From an uncultured Lachnospiraceae bacterium (GTDB taxonomy: Bacteria > Bacillota > Clostridia > Lachnospirales > Lachnospiraceae): DNA of 37,330 nucleotides. How positions within the stretch are numbered: position 1 is the stretch's first letter; the number at the start of each line of letters is the position of its first letter. The notes under the pieces were generated by a model. It had not been told where the DNA came from. It was given only the letters and a program-made list of their open reading frames with translations, and did not search any database. The stretch lies in contig CALWAW010000108.1 of the NCBI GenBank assembly GCA_944375845.1, positions 1 to 37,330 on the forward strand. Reading direction: 5' to 3'. The position numbers and the translations under genes were made by a program. Below, one piece after another: positions 17,130 to 25,000 of the stretch.

Positions 17130-17749
17130 TATGCGTACACCTCCTCGATCGCTGCCACAGCAGCCTTAGTCGTCACTACGGTATTGTATTTCAGAATGTC
17201 ATATACATTGATGGTGGATGTGAGGGCGGTCTTTACGCCGGGCAGGTTCGCCGCGGACTTGATGACCTTCTCATCCTTCTGATCCATGACCACCAGGGCC
17301 TTCTCGACCTTCAGGCTGTCAAGAACCTTCTTCATGGCCTTGGTCTTGTAGTCGTCCATCTTCAGCTCGTCAAGAACGATGAACTTGTTCTCGGCGACTC
17401 TGGAGGTAAGGGCGGACTTGAGGGCCAGCCTCTTCTCCTTCCTGTTGAGACGGATGGTGTAATCCCTGGGTTTAACGGCGAACACCATTCCGCCGCCGGT
17501 CCACTGGGGCGCTCTGGTTGAGCCCTGCCTTGCGTGGCCGGTGCCCTTCTGCCTCCAGGGCTTCTTGCCGCCGCCGCTCACCTCGGAGCGGGTCTTGGCG
17601 CTCTGGGTTCCCTGGCGCTTGTTGGCCAGCTGGCTCACCACAGCCAGATGCACCAGATGCTCATTTACTTCAACGCCGAAGACGGCGTCGTTAAGCTCCA
17701 TGGTGCCGACTTCATTGCCTTCCATATTGTAAACAGATACGTTTGCCAT
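17129..17749 (-). CDS. rplD: 50S ribosomal protein L4 (uL4)
   Basis: Extends into the exit tunnel and, in E. coli, represses its own S10 operon. 206 residues. The tunnel loop is [19 protein letters not shown] followed by [20 protein letters not shown]-terminal [20 protein letters not shown]. The structured leader upstream of rpsJ would be the candidate target if autoregulation exists here. Confidence 0.98.
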   Translation of the reverse strand: MANVSVYNMEGNEVGTMELNDAVFGVEVNEHLVHLAVVSQLANKRQGTQSAKTRSEVSGGGKKPWRQKGTGHARQGSTRAPQWTGGGMVFAVKPRDYTIRLNRKEKRLALKSALTSRVAENKFIVLDELKMDDYKTKAMKKVLDSLKVEKALVVMDQKDEKVIKSAANLPGVKTALTSTINVYDILKYNTVVTTKAAVAAIEEVYA

Positions 17750-17779
17750 CTGTGTGTTCCTCCTTTCCGCGTAAAGCCA

Positions 17780-18412
17780 TTAAACTGCCTTCACAGTTTC
17801 CTTGATGGTAACCAGGCACTTCTTGGGTCCGGGAACAGCGCCCTTCACCAGCAGAAGATTCTTCTCAGCGTCAACCCTGACCACCTCCAGGTTCTGGATC
17901 GTGATCCTCTTATTACCCATCTGGCCGGGCATCTTCTTGCCCTTGAATACCTTGCTGGGATCGGAAGCCGCGCCGTTGGAGCCTGCGTGACGGTGGAACT
18001 TGGAGCCGTGGGCCATGGGGCCTCTGTGCTGTCCGTGACGCTTGATGGCGCCCTGGAAGCCCTTACCCTTTGAAATAGCCGTGGCGTCTACCTTGTCGCC
18101 CGCGGCGAAGATATCGGCCTTGATCTCGTCGGCTACCTTGTAGTCAGCCGCGTTCTCAAGCTTAAACTCGCGCACAAACCTCTTGCAGGCTGTGCCGGCC
18201 TTATCAAACTGGCCCTTCCTGGGCTTATTCACCAGCTTCTCGCGGATATCGCCAAAGCCAACCTGGACAGCGGCGTAGCCGTCGTTCTCAACAGTCTTGA
18301 CCTGGGTCACCACGCAGGGACCTGCCTGAAGGACCGTTACGGGGATGAGCGCGCCGTCTTCTGTGAAGACCTGAGTCATCCCGATCTTTGTTGCCAAAAT
18401 CGCTTTCTTCAT
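17780..18412 (-). CDS. rplC: 50S ribosomal protein L3 (uL3)
   Basis: One of the first proteins in large-subunit assembly. 210 residues, [20 protein letters not shown], then [20 protein letters not shown] and [17 protein letters not shown], the L3 signature. AGGAGG upstream of the ATG at 18412. Second gene of the S10 operon. Confidence 0.99.
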   Translation of the reverse strand: MKKAILATKIGMTQVFTEDGALIPVTVLQAGPCVVTQVKTVENDGYAAVQVGFGDIREKLVNKPRKGQFDKAGTACKRFVREFKLENAADYKVADEIKADIFAAGDKVDATAISKGKGFQGAIKRHGQHRGPMAHGSKFHRHAGSNGAASDPSKVFKGKKMPGQMGNKRITIQNLEVVRVDAEKNLLLVKGAVPGPKKCLVTIKETVKAV

Positions 18413-18439
18413 CTTTTAACCTCCTGTTATTCTACAGCG

Positions 18440-18468
18440 GATTGCCAGACGGCTTTCACCGGGCAATC
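18440..18468 (-). other. Hairpin in the rpsJ-rplC spacer
   Basis: GATTGCC and GGCAATC (7 bp) enclose a further CGG/CCG pairing. The 94-nt spacer has no U-tract after the stem, so it is not a typical terminator. Confidence 0.5.
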
Positions 18469-18506
18469 ATCCTAGAACAGGCCGAAACCAATTCCAGATT
18501 TTCCTA

Positions 18507-18824
18507 TTACTTTGTTTTCATCTTGATGTCAATGTAAACACCCGCGGGCATTTCCAGTCTTGACAGGGCATCTACGGTCTTCTGGGTGGGAGCCGTGATG
18601 TCGATGAGCCGCTTGTGGGTACGCTGCTCAAACTGTTCCCTGGAGTCCTTGTACTTGTGTACGGCACGAAGGATGGTGATAACCTCCTTCTTTGTAGGCA
18701 GCGGCACAGGCCCGCTCACCTGACTCCCGGTCTTTTTTACAGTTTCGATGATCTTGCCGGCGGACTGGTCTACCAGCTGATGGTCGTAAGCCTTCAGAGT
18801 GATTCTCATTACTTGACTTGCCAT
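18507..18824 (-). CDS. rpsJ: 30S ribosomal protein S10 (uS10)
   Basis: S10 of the small-subunit head, also the NusE transcription antitermination partner of NusB. 105 residues, [20 protein letters not shown]; loop [21 protein letters not shown]-terminal [23 protein letters not shown] at 18824, with GGAGG 11 nt upstream, is chosen. A longer reading of 29 more codons runs into the structured leader and lacks family similarity. Confidence 0.98.
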   Translation of the reverse strand: MASQVMRITLKAYDHQLVDQSAGKIIETVKKTGSQVSGPVPLPTKKEVITILRAVHKYKDSREQFEQRTHKRLIDITAPTQKTVDALSRLEMPAGVYIDIKMKTK

Positions 18825-19053
18825 AAAAAAAGTCGCCTCCTTTTCGCACTTTTCCTTTAAGTACGACAAGCGGTGACTGTACACTCTCCCGTGTGTATCC
18901 TGTAGGATCACACGTCATTTCTACTTCTTGTCTTGTAGATGGTTCTGTTTGTACAGTGACTTGTCGCCAGTTTCCTAACTTGACATTCGCTCCACGGAAA
19001 ACCTGCCACTTTCGGGCAGCAACCTCACGCTTCACAGCTATCATGCCACAGCA
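18825..19053 (-). promoter_or_regulatory. Structured 5' leader of the S10 operon
   Basis: About 229 nt from the predicted start to the rpsJ ATG. A long-range stem pairs 18950-18966 with 18864-18883 (CTTGTCG with CGACAAG and TGTACAGT with ACTGTACA on the plus strand, with an internal loop). It encloses a strong hairpin (18890-18914: CGTGTG/CACACG plus ATCC/GGAT) and a smaller CTAC/GTAG hairpin (18921-18938). A separate 5' hairpin lies at 19003-19019. The shape suits an r-protein-binding leader, possibly for L4, but the family was not identified. Confidence 0.6.
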
Positions 19054-19059
19054 CGATAT

Positions 19060-19088
19060 ATTATACAGGAACCGTCTATAAAAAGCAA
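19060..19088 (-). promoter_or_regulatory. Promoter of the S10-spc-alpha operon
   Basis: Leftward -35 TTGCTT (19083-19088), 17-nt spacer, -10 TATAAT (19060-19065). Start expected near 19053. It lies just downstream of the terminator of the preceding gene. Confidence 0.85.
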
Positions 19089-19114
19089 GAACTTTTTCAT
19101 GTTCTTTTTTTGAT

Positions 19115-19167
19115 ACAAAAGGCCGGAAGGCCTCCGCCTCCCGGCGGACCTGCCTTCCGTCCTTTGT
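19115..19167 (-). terminator. Terminator of the 287-residue membrane protein gene
   Basis: Arms 19152-19167 and 19115-19131 pair over about 14-15 bp with one bulge and one mismatch, and enclose a perfect inner TCCGCC/GGCGGA hairpin. T-rich sequence (CCTTTTGTATC) follows. It separates the upstream gene from the S10 promoter. Confidence 0.75.
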
Positions 19168-19195
19168 ATCCCCCGCCCGCAGGCAGGTCTCCCTG

Positions 19196-20059
19196 CTATC
19201 TTCCCCTTATGAGGCGGCCCCGGAACTGCAAGATACTGATGTTCACGCAGAGCACTGCGCCGCAGTCCAGAACGGAGCGGATTACCCCCGCCATATCCGC
19301 AGGCGTTCCCAGTCCCCCTGTTCCCGGACCGTTCGCCGCATAATCAAAAATCCCGAACAGCGCCGCCGCAATCATAATAAAATTGACGACAACCACATAC
19401 ATGGAAAGCTTTTTGTCCGCCCAGCCTGTCCGGCAGACGGCGGCGGCCGTCCCCGCGGTGGTCGCCGCTTTCACATGGTAAACAATGAGTACTGCCAGCG
19501 CCAGCATACAAATTATAAGCGCCGCCGGAAGCAGGGCTCCTCCCAGAGCCGTTCCCAGATTGAGCCCGAAAAACCGGATACTGATCCAGCCGCCGCTGCC
19601 TGACGTGTAAAAAAGCACACAGATGAAGGCCCCCACAGCCATTATATAGTACAGAATATCCAGTACGATCCCCGCCTTGATGAAACCCAGCCCGGAAGGC
19701 GCAGGGCCCGCGCTTTTCCGGCAGGCGGCAAAAAACATCCAGAGGCCGGCAGAAATCAGCGCCCCCGCCGCCAGCACCAGGACATATTCCGCCACTGTGA
19801 GAACCCCCACAGGGACCTCCAGATACGCGTCAAGATACGGCCACAGCTCCATGGACTGATACAGCCGCACCAGAAAGGCCGCGCTGTAGAAGGCCGCTGC
19901 CAGAAGGAACACCACCGAGCCGCCGCAGTCCTTAAGGGCCCTGGCCGCAGGCGTAAGGCCAAAGCCCCGGCCGTATTCTCTGTCTGCCCGGCCGCCGTAC
20001 TGAGTCTGGTTCCCGTACCCGGCCTGTCCGCCATACTGATTCCGATTATCGTATTCCAT
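19196..20059 (-). CDS. Polytopic membrane protein of unknown function
   Basis: No family recognised. 287 residues: a hydrophilic Tyr/Gly/Gln/Asn-rich N-terminus (about 1-35, with repeated QYGG), then about six hydrophobic segments, the first near residues 48-68 and the last near 230-250. The QYGG tail is reminiscent of low-complexity cytoplasmic tails in DUF-type clostridial membrane proteins. A single-gene unit with its own promoter and terminator. The ATG has GGGGTGAAGAG before it. Confidence 0.75.
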   Translation of the reverse strand: MEYDNRNQYGGQAGYGNQTQYGGRADREYGRGFGLTPAARALKDCGGSVVFLLAAAFYSAAFLVRLYQSMELWPYLDAYLEVPVGVLTVAEYVLVLAAGALISAGLWMFFAACRKSAGPAPSGLGFIKAGIVLDILYYIMAVGAFICVLFYTSGSGGWISIRFFGLNLGTALGGALLPAALIICMLALAVLIVYHVKAATTAGTAAAVCRTGWADKKLSMYVVVVNFIMIAAALFGIFDYAANGPGTGGLGTPADMAGVIRSVLDCGAVLCVNISILQFRGRLIRGR

Positions 20060-20091
20060 CTCTTCACCCCGCCTTGCATCAATTTTGTCTT

Positions 20092-20121
20092 ATTATAACA
20101 TGACAGATCGGTCCGGCACAA
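20092..20121 (-). promoter_or_regulatory. Promoter of the membrane protein gene
   Basis: Leftward -10 TATAAT (20092-20097) with extended TGT; -35 TTGTGC (20116-20121), 18-nt spacer. It sits next to the AKR terminator. Confidence 0.65.
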
Positions 20122-20128
20122 TATAAAA

Positions 20129-20151
20129 GAAGGCTCCGCGGGGGAGCCTTC
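20129..20151 (-). terminator. Terminator downstream of the aldo/keto reductase
   Basis: A perfect 9-bp stem (GAAGGCTCC/GGAGCCTTC) with a 5-nt loop. T-rich tails lie on both sides, so it may be bidirectional; leftward it ends the reductase transcript. Confidence 0.85.
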
Positions 20152-20164
20152 TTTATTATAAACG

Positions 20165-21133
20165 TTACTTCGCAGGCTTGGGATTAGAGTTTCCGATCTG
20201 GGCGCGGCCCTCGTCGTAAAGGGTGGCGCTGTAGAGCTCGTACCACTCCAGTCTGGAAAGCTCCACGCCGGAGGCCGTGCAGATATCCTTCAGGCGCTCC
20301 TTGTTGGTGGTGCCGATGAGCGGCTGGATCTTTGCGGGATGGCGAAGGATCCAGGCAATGGCGATGGCGGAAGGGGATACGCCCTTTTCCTCGGCCATTC
20401 TGTTTACCGCCGCGTTCAGGCGGGGATAACCGTCGTCGTTCATGAAAACGCCGCCGTAGAAGCGAACCTGGAAGGGAGACCAGGCCTGGGCCGTGATCTT
20501 GTTCATTCTCATATAAGTGAGAACGCCGCCGTTGCGGTCCACATTGTCGATCTCATTGAGCTGGATGGAGGCGGTGGGATCGATTAACTCCGTATGAGCC
20601 ACGGACAGCTGCATCTGGTTGATGATAAGCCTCTGGTTTAAGCAGGACTGAAGGAACATCAGGTCCATGGTCTTGAAGTTGCTGACGCCGAAATAGCGGA
20701 CCTTGCCGCTGGAATGCAGGATGTCAAAGGCCTCGGCGACCTCCTCGGGCTCGATCAGGGTGTCGGCCCTGTGGAGCAGGAAGGTGTCCAGATAATCGGT
20801 CTTTAAGCGCTTCAGGCTGTTCTCCACGGATTCGATGATGTGCTCCTTGGAGGTATCGATGGCCAGTGTCTTTTCCGTATCGCGGATCAGGGCGCATTTG
20901 CTCTGGAGCTGGATATGGTTTCTAAGGCCGGGGTTTCTCTCCAGGATCCGGCCGAAATATTCCTCAGAAGCTCCGAAGCCGTATACGTCGGCATGATCGA
21001 AGAAGGTGATTCCCTCCTCGTAGGCCGTGAGGGTAAGCTTTTCCGCATCCTCAAACGGGATCCGGCAGTCTCTCATGCAGCCCAGGGCCATCTCGGAAGC
21101 TTCCAGAACCCCGCCAATCATAATATGTTTCAT
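20165..21133 (-). CDS. Aldo/keto reductase (YdhF-like)
   Basis: NADPH-dependent oxidoreductase of the aldo/keto reductase superfamily, TIM-barrel fold, cytoplasmic. 322 residues. The catalytic tetrad is visible: Asp in FFDHADVYGFG, Tyr in the same motif, Lys in QLQSKCAL and His in FLLHRADT. GVSNF and the C-terminal cofactor segment QPLIGTTNKERL fit the family. The physiological substrate cannot be told. AAGGAGG precedes the ATG. It is divergent from the methyltransferase gene. Confidence 0.93.
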   Translation of the reverse strand: MKHIMIGGVLEASEMALGCMRDCRIPFEDAEKLTLTAYEEGITFFDHADVYGFGASEEYFGRILERNPGLRNHIQLQSKCALIRDTEKTLAIDTSKEHIIESVENSLKRLKTDYLDTFLLHRADTLIEPEEVAEAFDILHSSGKVRYFGVSNFKTMDLMFLQSCLNQRLIINQMQLSVAHTELIDPTASIQLNEIDNVDRNGGVLTYMRMNKITAQAWSPFQVRFYGGVFMNDDGYPRLNAAVNRMAEEKGVSPSAIAIAWILRHPAKIQPLIGTTNKERLKDICTASGVELSRLEWYELYSATLYDEGRAQIGNSNPKPAK

Positions 21134-21171
21134 TTTGCTGCTCCTCCTTTTCAGATAGTTTTGCTATGTCA

Positions 21172-21207
21172 AGTATACCACAGCCTTCTGATTTTTCCTA
21201 TAGGAAA
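21172..21207 (-). promoter_or_regulatory. Promoter and candidate operator of the aldo/keto reductase
   Basis: -10 TATACT (21172-21177) with extended TGG. The -35 position (TAGGAA, 21195-21200) is weak and is covered by a perfect 14-nt palindrome TTTCCTATAGGAAA (21194-21207), a plausible regulator binding site. Confidence 0.5.
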
Positions 21208-21246
21208 TCATGCTCTGGGAATGTGAGTTTCTGCCCGCCTCCTCCG

Positions 21247-21275
21247 TTGACGCTCCGCAAAAACCATTATATAAT
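21247..21275 (+). promoter_or_regulatory. Promoter of the methyltransferase gene
   Basis: -35 TTGACG (21247-21252), 17-nt spacer, -10 TATAAT (21270-21275): near consensus. Start expected near 21282, about 27 nt before the ATG. Confidence 0.85.
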
Positions 21276-21308
21276 AGAGGGAACTTACTTGCAGAAAGGA
21301 TAACCGAT

Positions 21309-22175
21309 ATGTGGACTGCCGCTCATTGGAACGATTATGAGGTCATCGATACCTCCCAGGGAGAAAAGCTGGAGCGATGGGGCGAATACCTTCTCATCAG
21401 GCCTGATCCCCAGGTGATCTGGGATACGCCCCGGGCCCATAAGGGCTGGCGAAAGCCCAACGCCCACTATCACAGAAGCAAAAAGGGCGGCGGGGAATGG
21501 GAGTTTTTCAGCCTCCCCGAGCAGTGGACGATCCGGTACGAGCCCTTAAGCCTTTCCTTCCACTTAAAGCCCTTCAGCTTTAAGCACACGGGCCTGTTTC
21601 CTGAGCAGGCGGTCAACTGGGAATGGTTTTCTGAGAAAATCAAAAACGCCGGGCGTCCCGTGCGCGTTCTGAACCTGTTCGCCTATACGGGAGGGGCCAC
21701 CCTGGCCGCCGCGGCAGCGGGCGCCTCCGTCACCCATGTGGACGCCTCCAAGGGCATGGTCACCCGGGCAAGGGAAAACGCCAGGGCCTCGGGCCTGGAG
21801 GAGGCTCCCGTCCGCTGGATTGTGGACGACTGCGCAAAGTTTGTCCAGAGGGAGCTTCGCCGCGGAAGCCGCTACGACGGCATCATCATGGATCCGCCCT
21901 CCTACGGCCGCGGCCCCAGGGGCGAGATCTGGAAAATCGAGGAGGCCGTGTTCCCTCTTGTGAAGCTCTGCGCAGGGCTTCTTTCAGAGGAGCCGCTGTT
22001 TTTCCTCATCAACTCCTATACCACGGGCCTCGCCCCCTCCGTGCTCTCCTATATGCTGGGAACGGTCCTTAAGGGCCGCGGCGGCCGCGCAGAGGCCGAC
22101 GAGGTGGGCCTTCCCGTAACGGAAAGCGGTCTCGTGCTCCCCTGCGGAGCCTCCGGAAGATGGGCCTCGCTGTAA
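21309..22175 (+). CDS. Class I SAM-dependent methyltransferase, RlmI-like
   Basis: Predicted RNA methyltransferase of the RlmI/RlmK-type family. 288 residues from MWTAAHWNDYEVIDTSQGEK. The Rossmann core begins near residue 117 with motif I LNLFAYTGGATLAAAAAG, motif II DASKGMV, and motif IV DPPSYGRG; NSYTTG follows. The conserved N-terminal part with WGEYLLIRPDPQVIW suits the clostridial group and has no PUA domain. ATG at 21309 has AAAGGA upstream; a longer reading of 33 more codons would run through the promoter. The target nucleotide is unknown. Confidence 0.88.
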   Translation: MWTAAHWNDYEVIDTSQGEKLERWGEYLLIRPDPQVIWDTPRAHKGWRKPNAHYHRSKKGGGEWEFFSLPEQWTIRYEPLSLSFHLKPFSFKHTGLFPEQAVNWEWFSEKIKNAGRPVRVLNLFAYTGGATLAAAAAGASVTHVDASKGMVTRARENARASGLEEAPVRWIVDDCAKFVQRELRRGSRYDGIIMDPPSYGRGPRGEIWKIEEAVFPLVKLCAGLLSEEPLFFLINSYTTGLAPSVLSYMLGTVLKGRGGRAEADEVGLPVTESGLVLPCGASGRWASL

Positions 22176-22192
22176 CAAAAACATACGACATA

Positions 22193-22235
22193 CGCCGGGC
22201 TTTCCCGCTTTAGGCGGGAGGCCCGGCGTTTTTTT
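22193..22235 (+). terminator. Terminator of the methyltransferase gene
   Basis: CGCCGGGC (22193-22200) pairs with GCCCGGCG (22221-22228), with an inner CCCGC/GCGGG pairing, followed by seven T. The T-tract runs into the stop codon of the convergent gene. Confidence 0.93.
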
Positions 22236-22710
22236 ACTCCTGCGTTTTTTCCATCTCTCTTATGAGTCCCTCCAGGATCGCCCTGTTCTCGCTGTCGCCT
22301 GTGGAAGCGCAGGCATCCCGCACCTGCTCCTCATACTGTGCGGCCCTGATCTCATAGCCGTGGGCCAGATCCTCCCCGATGTCCGGAAGTTCCGCCGCGC
22401 CGTCGTAGAGCTTCCATTTCTGATAGGCCTCGTAGGCCTTTCCCATTTCCCAGTACCGGTCAAACTCCCCGCCGGTTTCCTCGTAAGCCTCCAGCGTATT
22501 TAACAAAGAGGCATACTCTCCGTTGTAATAATCATATTCGCAGGAATCCAGGGCCTCGGCCCGCTCTCTTTTTCCTCCGTCCGCCACCTCTCCGGCCAGC
22601 ACTCCCGCCATCATGAACAGCGGAATCATTCCGAACACCAGAAACACCAGCAGAACGACCCGGAAGGCGATCTTCCCCTGATACCCCTTAAAGCTTTTGT
22701 TATCTGCCAT
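22234..22710 (-). CDS. Single-pass membrane protein, third of a paralogous trio, no zinc ribbon
   Basis: Function unknown. 158 residues: a short cytoplasmic N-terminus, one membrane segment (about 15-40, RVVLLVFLVFGMIPLFMMAG) and an acidic, Tyr/Glu-rich helical outer domain. The segment DRYWEMGKAYEAY resembles DKYWEVGSAW and EEYWQLYEAY of the two upstream proteins, so the three look paralogous. It has lost or never had the zinc ribbon. Its start overlaps the previous gene by 11 nt, indicating coupling. Confidence 0.8.
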   Translation of the reverse strand: MADNKSFKGYQGKIAFRVVLLVFLVFGMIPLFMMAGVLAGEVADGGKRERAEALDSCEYDYYNGEYASLLNTLEAYEETGGEFDRYWEMGKAYEAYQKWKLYDGAAELPDIGEDLAHGYEIRAAQYEEQVRDACASTGDSENRAILEGLIREMEKTQE

Positions 22711-23467
22711 GGTCCGCCGCCCTCTCTTTCAGAAACTGCCCGAATTCCTCCTCAAGCTCATAGCTGTCCTCCGGCGAGGCAAGCCACCGGTCCAGCTCCT
22801 CCTCCGTCATGGAAAAATGAAGGCGGAGATACAGGTGCAGCTCCTCCTCCCATTTTTGGTACTGGGCCTCGTTCCCCTCCAGAAGGAGGTCCCATTCGTA
22901 CTGAGAATTTCTGTAGGCGGAAAGCGACAGGGCCGCCCTGGCCAGGGATTCGTACCGCCAGGTATCGGAGGCCGCCTCTTCAGAAGAAAGCCGCTCCGTC
23001 TCATCGGCCGCCTCCCAAAAGTTTCTCGTATCCCGGTACGCCTCATAAAGCTGCCAGTACTCCTCCATTCCCTCGTCGTACATGGAAAGGCTGTGCTCCG
23101 AAAGGTACTGCCCGATTCCCGCGAAATCCTCATTTTCCTTAAGCAGCTCAAGCTCCGCCGCGTGTTCTGCGAGGGACGCGCTTTCCTTTCTGGAAGCCCT
23201 CTGGTTTTCCTCCAGAAAGAACACCAGGAAAATGGCGCCGAAAACCAGGGCGCCGATCACCACAAGGGCGATGATGAGGCGGTTCAGCACCTGGATCGTG
23301 ATCCGGGGGCCCGCCTCCCTGAGGGTGCGCAGGCGGAACCGCCGCAGCAGCTGTCTCCGCTTCTCCTTATCCTTTTCCCGTCTTAAGGCGGCCTCGTTGA
23401 CCGTGCCGCAATAAGGGCACTTCGGCAGTCTGGCGGAATAATCCGCGCCGCAGCCGGAACATTTCAT
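22700..23467 (-). CDS. Zinc-ribbon single-pass membrane protein (trio member 2)
   Basis: Function unknown. 255 residues: N-terminal zinc ribbon (residues 3-20, CSGCGADYSARLPKCPYCG), a long Lys/Arg-rich stretch, one membrane segment (about 62-86), then an acidic alpha-helical outer domain with many Glu and Tyr. MTEEELDRWLAS near the end matches MTDEEIDAVMEM of trio member 1. The basic-before-TM layout predicts a cytoplasmic zinc ribbon. Middle gene of a three-gene operon. Confidence 0.82.
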   Translation of the reverse strand: MKCSGCGADYSARLPKCPYCGTVNEAALRREKDKEKRRQLLRRFRLRTLREAGPRITIQVLNRLIIALVVIGALVFGAIFLVFFLEENQRASRKESASLAEHAAELELLKENEDFAGIGQYLSEHSLSMYDEGMEEYWQLYEAYRDTRNFWEAADETERLSSEEAASDTWRYESLARAALSLSAYRNSQYEWDLLLEGNEAQYQKWEEELHLYLRLHFSMTEEELDRWLASPEDSYELEEEFGQFLKERAADHGR

Positions 23468-23485
23468 GCGCTCCTCTCCCTTCTC

Positions 23486-24208
23486 CTAAAGCCCAAGACG
23501 CTCCGAAAGCTTCGCGTCCATGGCGTCAAACTCTTCTCTCTCCTCCATCTCCATGACGGCGTCGATCTCCTCATCCGTCATCTGAAGATCTTCCCGGAAG
23601 AAGCCGAGAATCTCCGTCTCAAAGCCCCGGAGCACCTCCTCGTTTCCCCTTGTGACGCCGTCAGAAAGACCCTCCTCTATGGTCCTTAAGGCTTCCGCTC
23701 CCCCTGACAGCGCGTAGGAGATCCCGTAATAGGCGTAAGGCCCCTTTTCCGTGTCGAGGGCCTTTTGGGACTCCCGCACGAAGTCCATCCAACTCCAGGC
23801 GCTCCCCACCTCCCAGTACTTGTCGTCGGAGGGGCTGTGGCTTTCCAGGCTGTTATAATACTCATAAAGCTCTTCGTAGCTTCCGGCCTGGAAATATTCC
23901 TCCATGACCCGGGAGGCCTCCGCCTCCTGCCGGGCCTGCTGCCGCTCCCTGCGGCTGTCCGTAATCCGCGAGACGGCCGTCCAGATCACGATCCCGGCCA
24001 GAAGAAGCCCCGCCGCGGCCAGGGCGATCCTGGTGCGCTTCCTGGCCCTCTGCTTCGGGAGGGCTTTTACCTTCTGCCGTTCCCTTTCATATTCCAGCTG
24101 GTCCTCCCGCTCAATCCGCTGGCTCTCTCCCTCCCGGGAGGCGCCGCAGTAAGGGCACCGCTCCTCTGTATCGCTGTACTGCGCGCCGCAGTTTTTACAT
24201 ATTGCCAT
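23486..24208 (-). CDS. Zinc-ribbon single-pass membrane protein (trio member 1)
   Basis: Function unknown. 240 residues: zinc ribbon at 4-22 (CKNCGAQYSDTEERCPYCG), a charged linker ending ALPKQRARKRTR, a membrane segment at about 60-80 (IALAAAGLLLAGIVIW), then a helical outer domain with EEYFQAGSYEELYEYYNSLE and DKYWEVGSAW. First gene of the operon, 18 nt before the next gene. Divergent from the SDR gene, with only 57 nt between the two start codons. Confidence 0.82.
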   Translation of the reverse strand: MAICKNCGAQYSDTEERCPYCGASREGESQRIEREDQLEYERERQKVKALPKQRARKRTRIALAAAGLLLAGIVIWTAVSRITDSRRERQQARQEAEASRVMEEYFQAGSYEELYEYYNSLESHSPSDDKYWEVGSAWSWMDFVRESQKALDTEKGPYAYYGISYALSGGAEALRTIEEGLSDGVTRGNEEVLRGFETEILGFFREDLQMTDEEIDAVMEMEEREEFDAMDAKLSERLGL

Positions 24209-24242
24209 GGCTTCTTTCCTCTCCCTGTGCTATACTGGTTCT

Positions 24243-24250
24243 ATTATAAT
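24243..24250. promoter_or_regulatory. Overlapping divergent -10 elements (zinc-ribbon operon / SDR)
   Basis: TATAAT occurs on the plus strand at 24245-24250 and on the minus strand at 24243-24248, within a 57-nt divergent gap. Neither has a convincing -35. A TGCTATACT on the plus strand just upstream is an alternative for the SDR gene. If both are used, the promoters exclude one another. Confidence 0.4.
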
Positions 24251-24265
24251 TCCCAAGGAGGATTT

Positions 24266-24997
24266 ATGGAACCACAAAAAACGATCCTGATCACCGGCGC
24301 CTCAAGGGGCATCGGAAAAGCCGCCGCCCTGCGGTTCGCGAAGGAGGGCTTCCGCGTCGTCCTGTGCGCGCGGGGCGAGGCTGCCCTGATGCAGGCCAGG
24401 GACGATGTGCTGGCCCTGGGGGCCCCCTGCCTGGCGGTCCGGGCAGACGTGGGGGACCCCGCGGACTGCCGCCGCCTGTTTGACGCCTGCCTCGACGCCT
24501 TCGGCCCGCCGGAATTTCTCATAAACAACGCCGCAGTTTCCCATATCGGCCTTTTGCAGGACATGACCGACAGCCAGTGGGACAGCCTGCTGCGCACGAA
24601 CCTGTCCTCCCTGTTTTACTGCTGCCGTCTTGCCATCCCCCACATGATCCGCCGGGGCCGGGGAAGGATCTTAAACGTATCCTCCGTGTGGGGCGCGGCG
24701 GGCGCCTCCTGCGAGACCGCCTACTCCGCCTCCAAGGGCGGCGTCAACGCCTTTACCAGGGCCCTCGCCAAGGAACTTGCCCCCTCCGGCATCCAGGTAA
24801 ACGCCCTGGCCTGCGGAGTCATCGACACCGAAATGAACGGCTTTCTCGACGATAAAGAGCGGGCCGCGCTGACGGAGGAAATCCCCGCCGGCCGGATGGG
24901 CACCCCTGAGGAGGCGGCGGATACGGCCTTTCGCATTATGACGGCCTCCCCCTACCTGACCGGCCAGGTGATCACCCTGGACGGCGGCTGGCAGTAG
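24266..24997 (+). CDS. Short-chain dehydrogenase/reductase, FabG-like
   Basis: NAD(P)-dependent classical SDR. 243 residues. Cofactor motif TGASRGIGKAAALRFAKEGF at the N-terminus, NNAA, catalytic Ser in LNVSSVWG and the YSASK (Y-x3-K) motif, and a C-terminal YLTGQVITLDGGW. FabG-like or sugar/steroid SDR cannot be separated from sequence; there is no fab cluster nearby. ATG at 24266 follows AAGGAGG by 5 nt. Upstream in-frame extension is rejected because it crosses the divergent gene. Confidence 0.93.
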   Translation: MEPQKTILITGASRGIGKAAALRFAKEGFRVVLCARGEAALMQARDDVLALGAPCLAVRADVGDPADCRRLFDACLDAFGPPEFLINNAAVSHIGLLQDMTDSQWDSLLRTNLSSLFYCCRLAIPHMIRRGRGRILNVSSVWGAAGASCETAYSASKGGVNAFTRALAKELAPSGIQVNALACGVIDTEMNGFLDDKERAALTEEIPAGRMGTPEEAADTAFRIMTASPYLTGQVITLDGGWQ

Positions 24998-25000
24998 CGC

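Noticed and set aside
18628-19044. Open frame of 138 codons across the S10 leader and rpsJ start
   Set aside because: It overlaps rpsJ out of frame, has no SD and runs through the structured leader.
23765-24265. N-terminal extension of the SDR by 167 codons
   Set aside because: It lies antisense to a zinc-ribbon gene and crosses the divergent promoter; a perfect SD marks the ATG at 24266.
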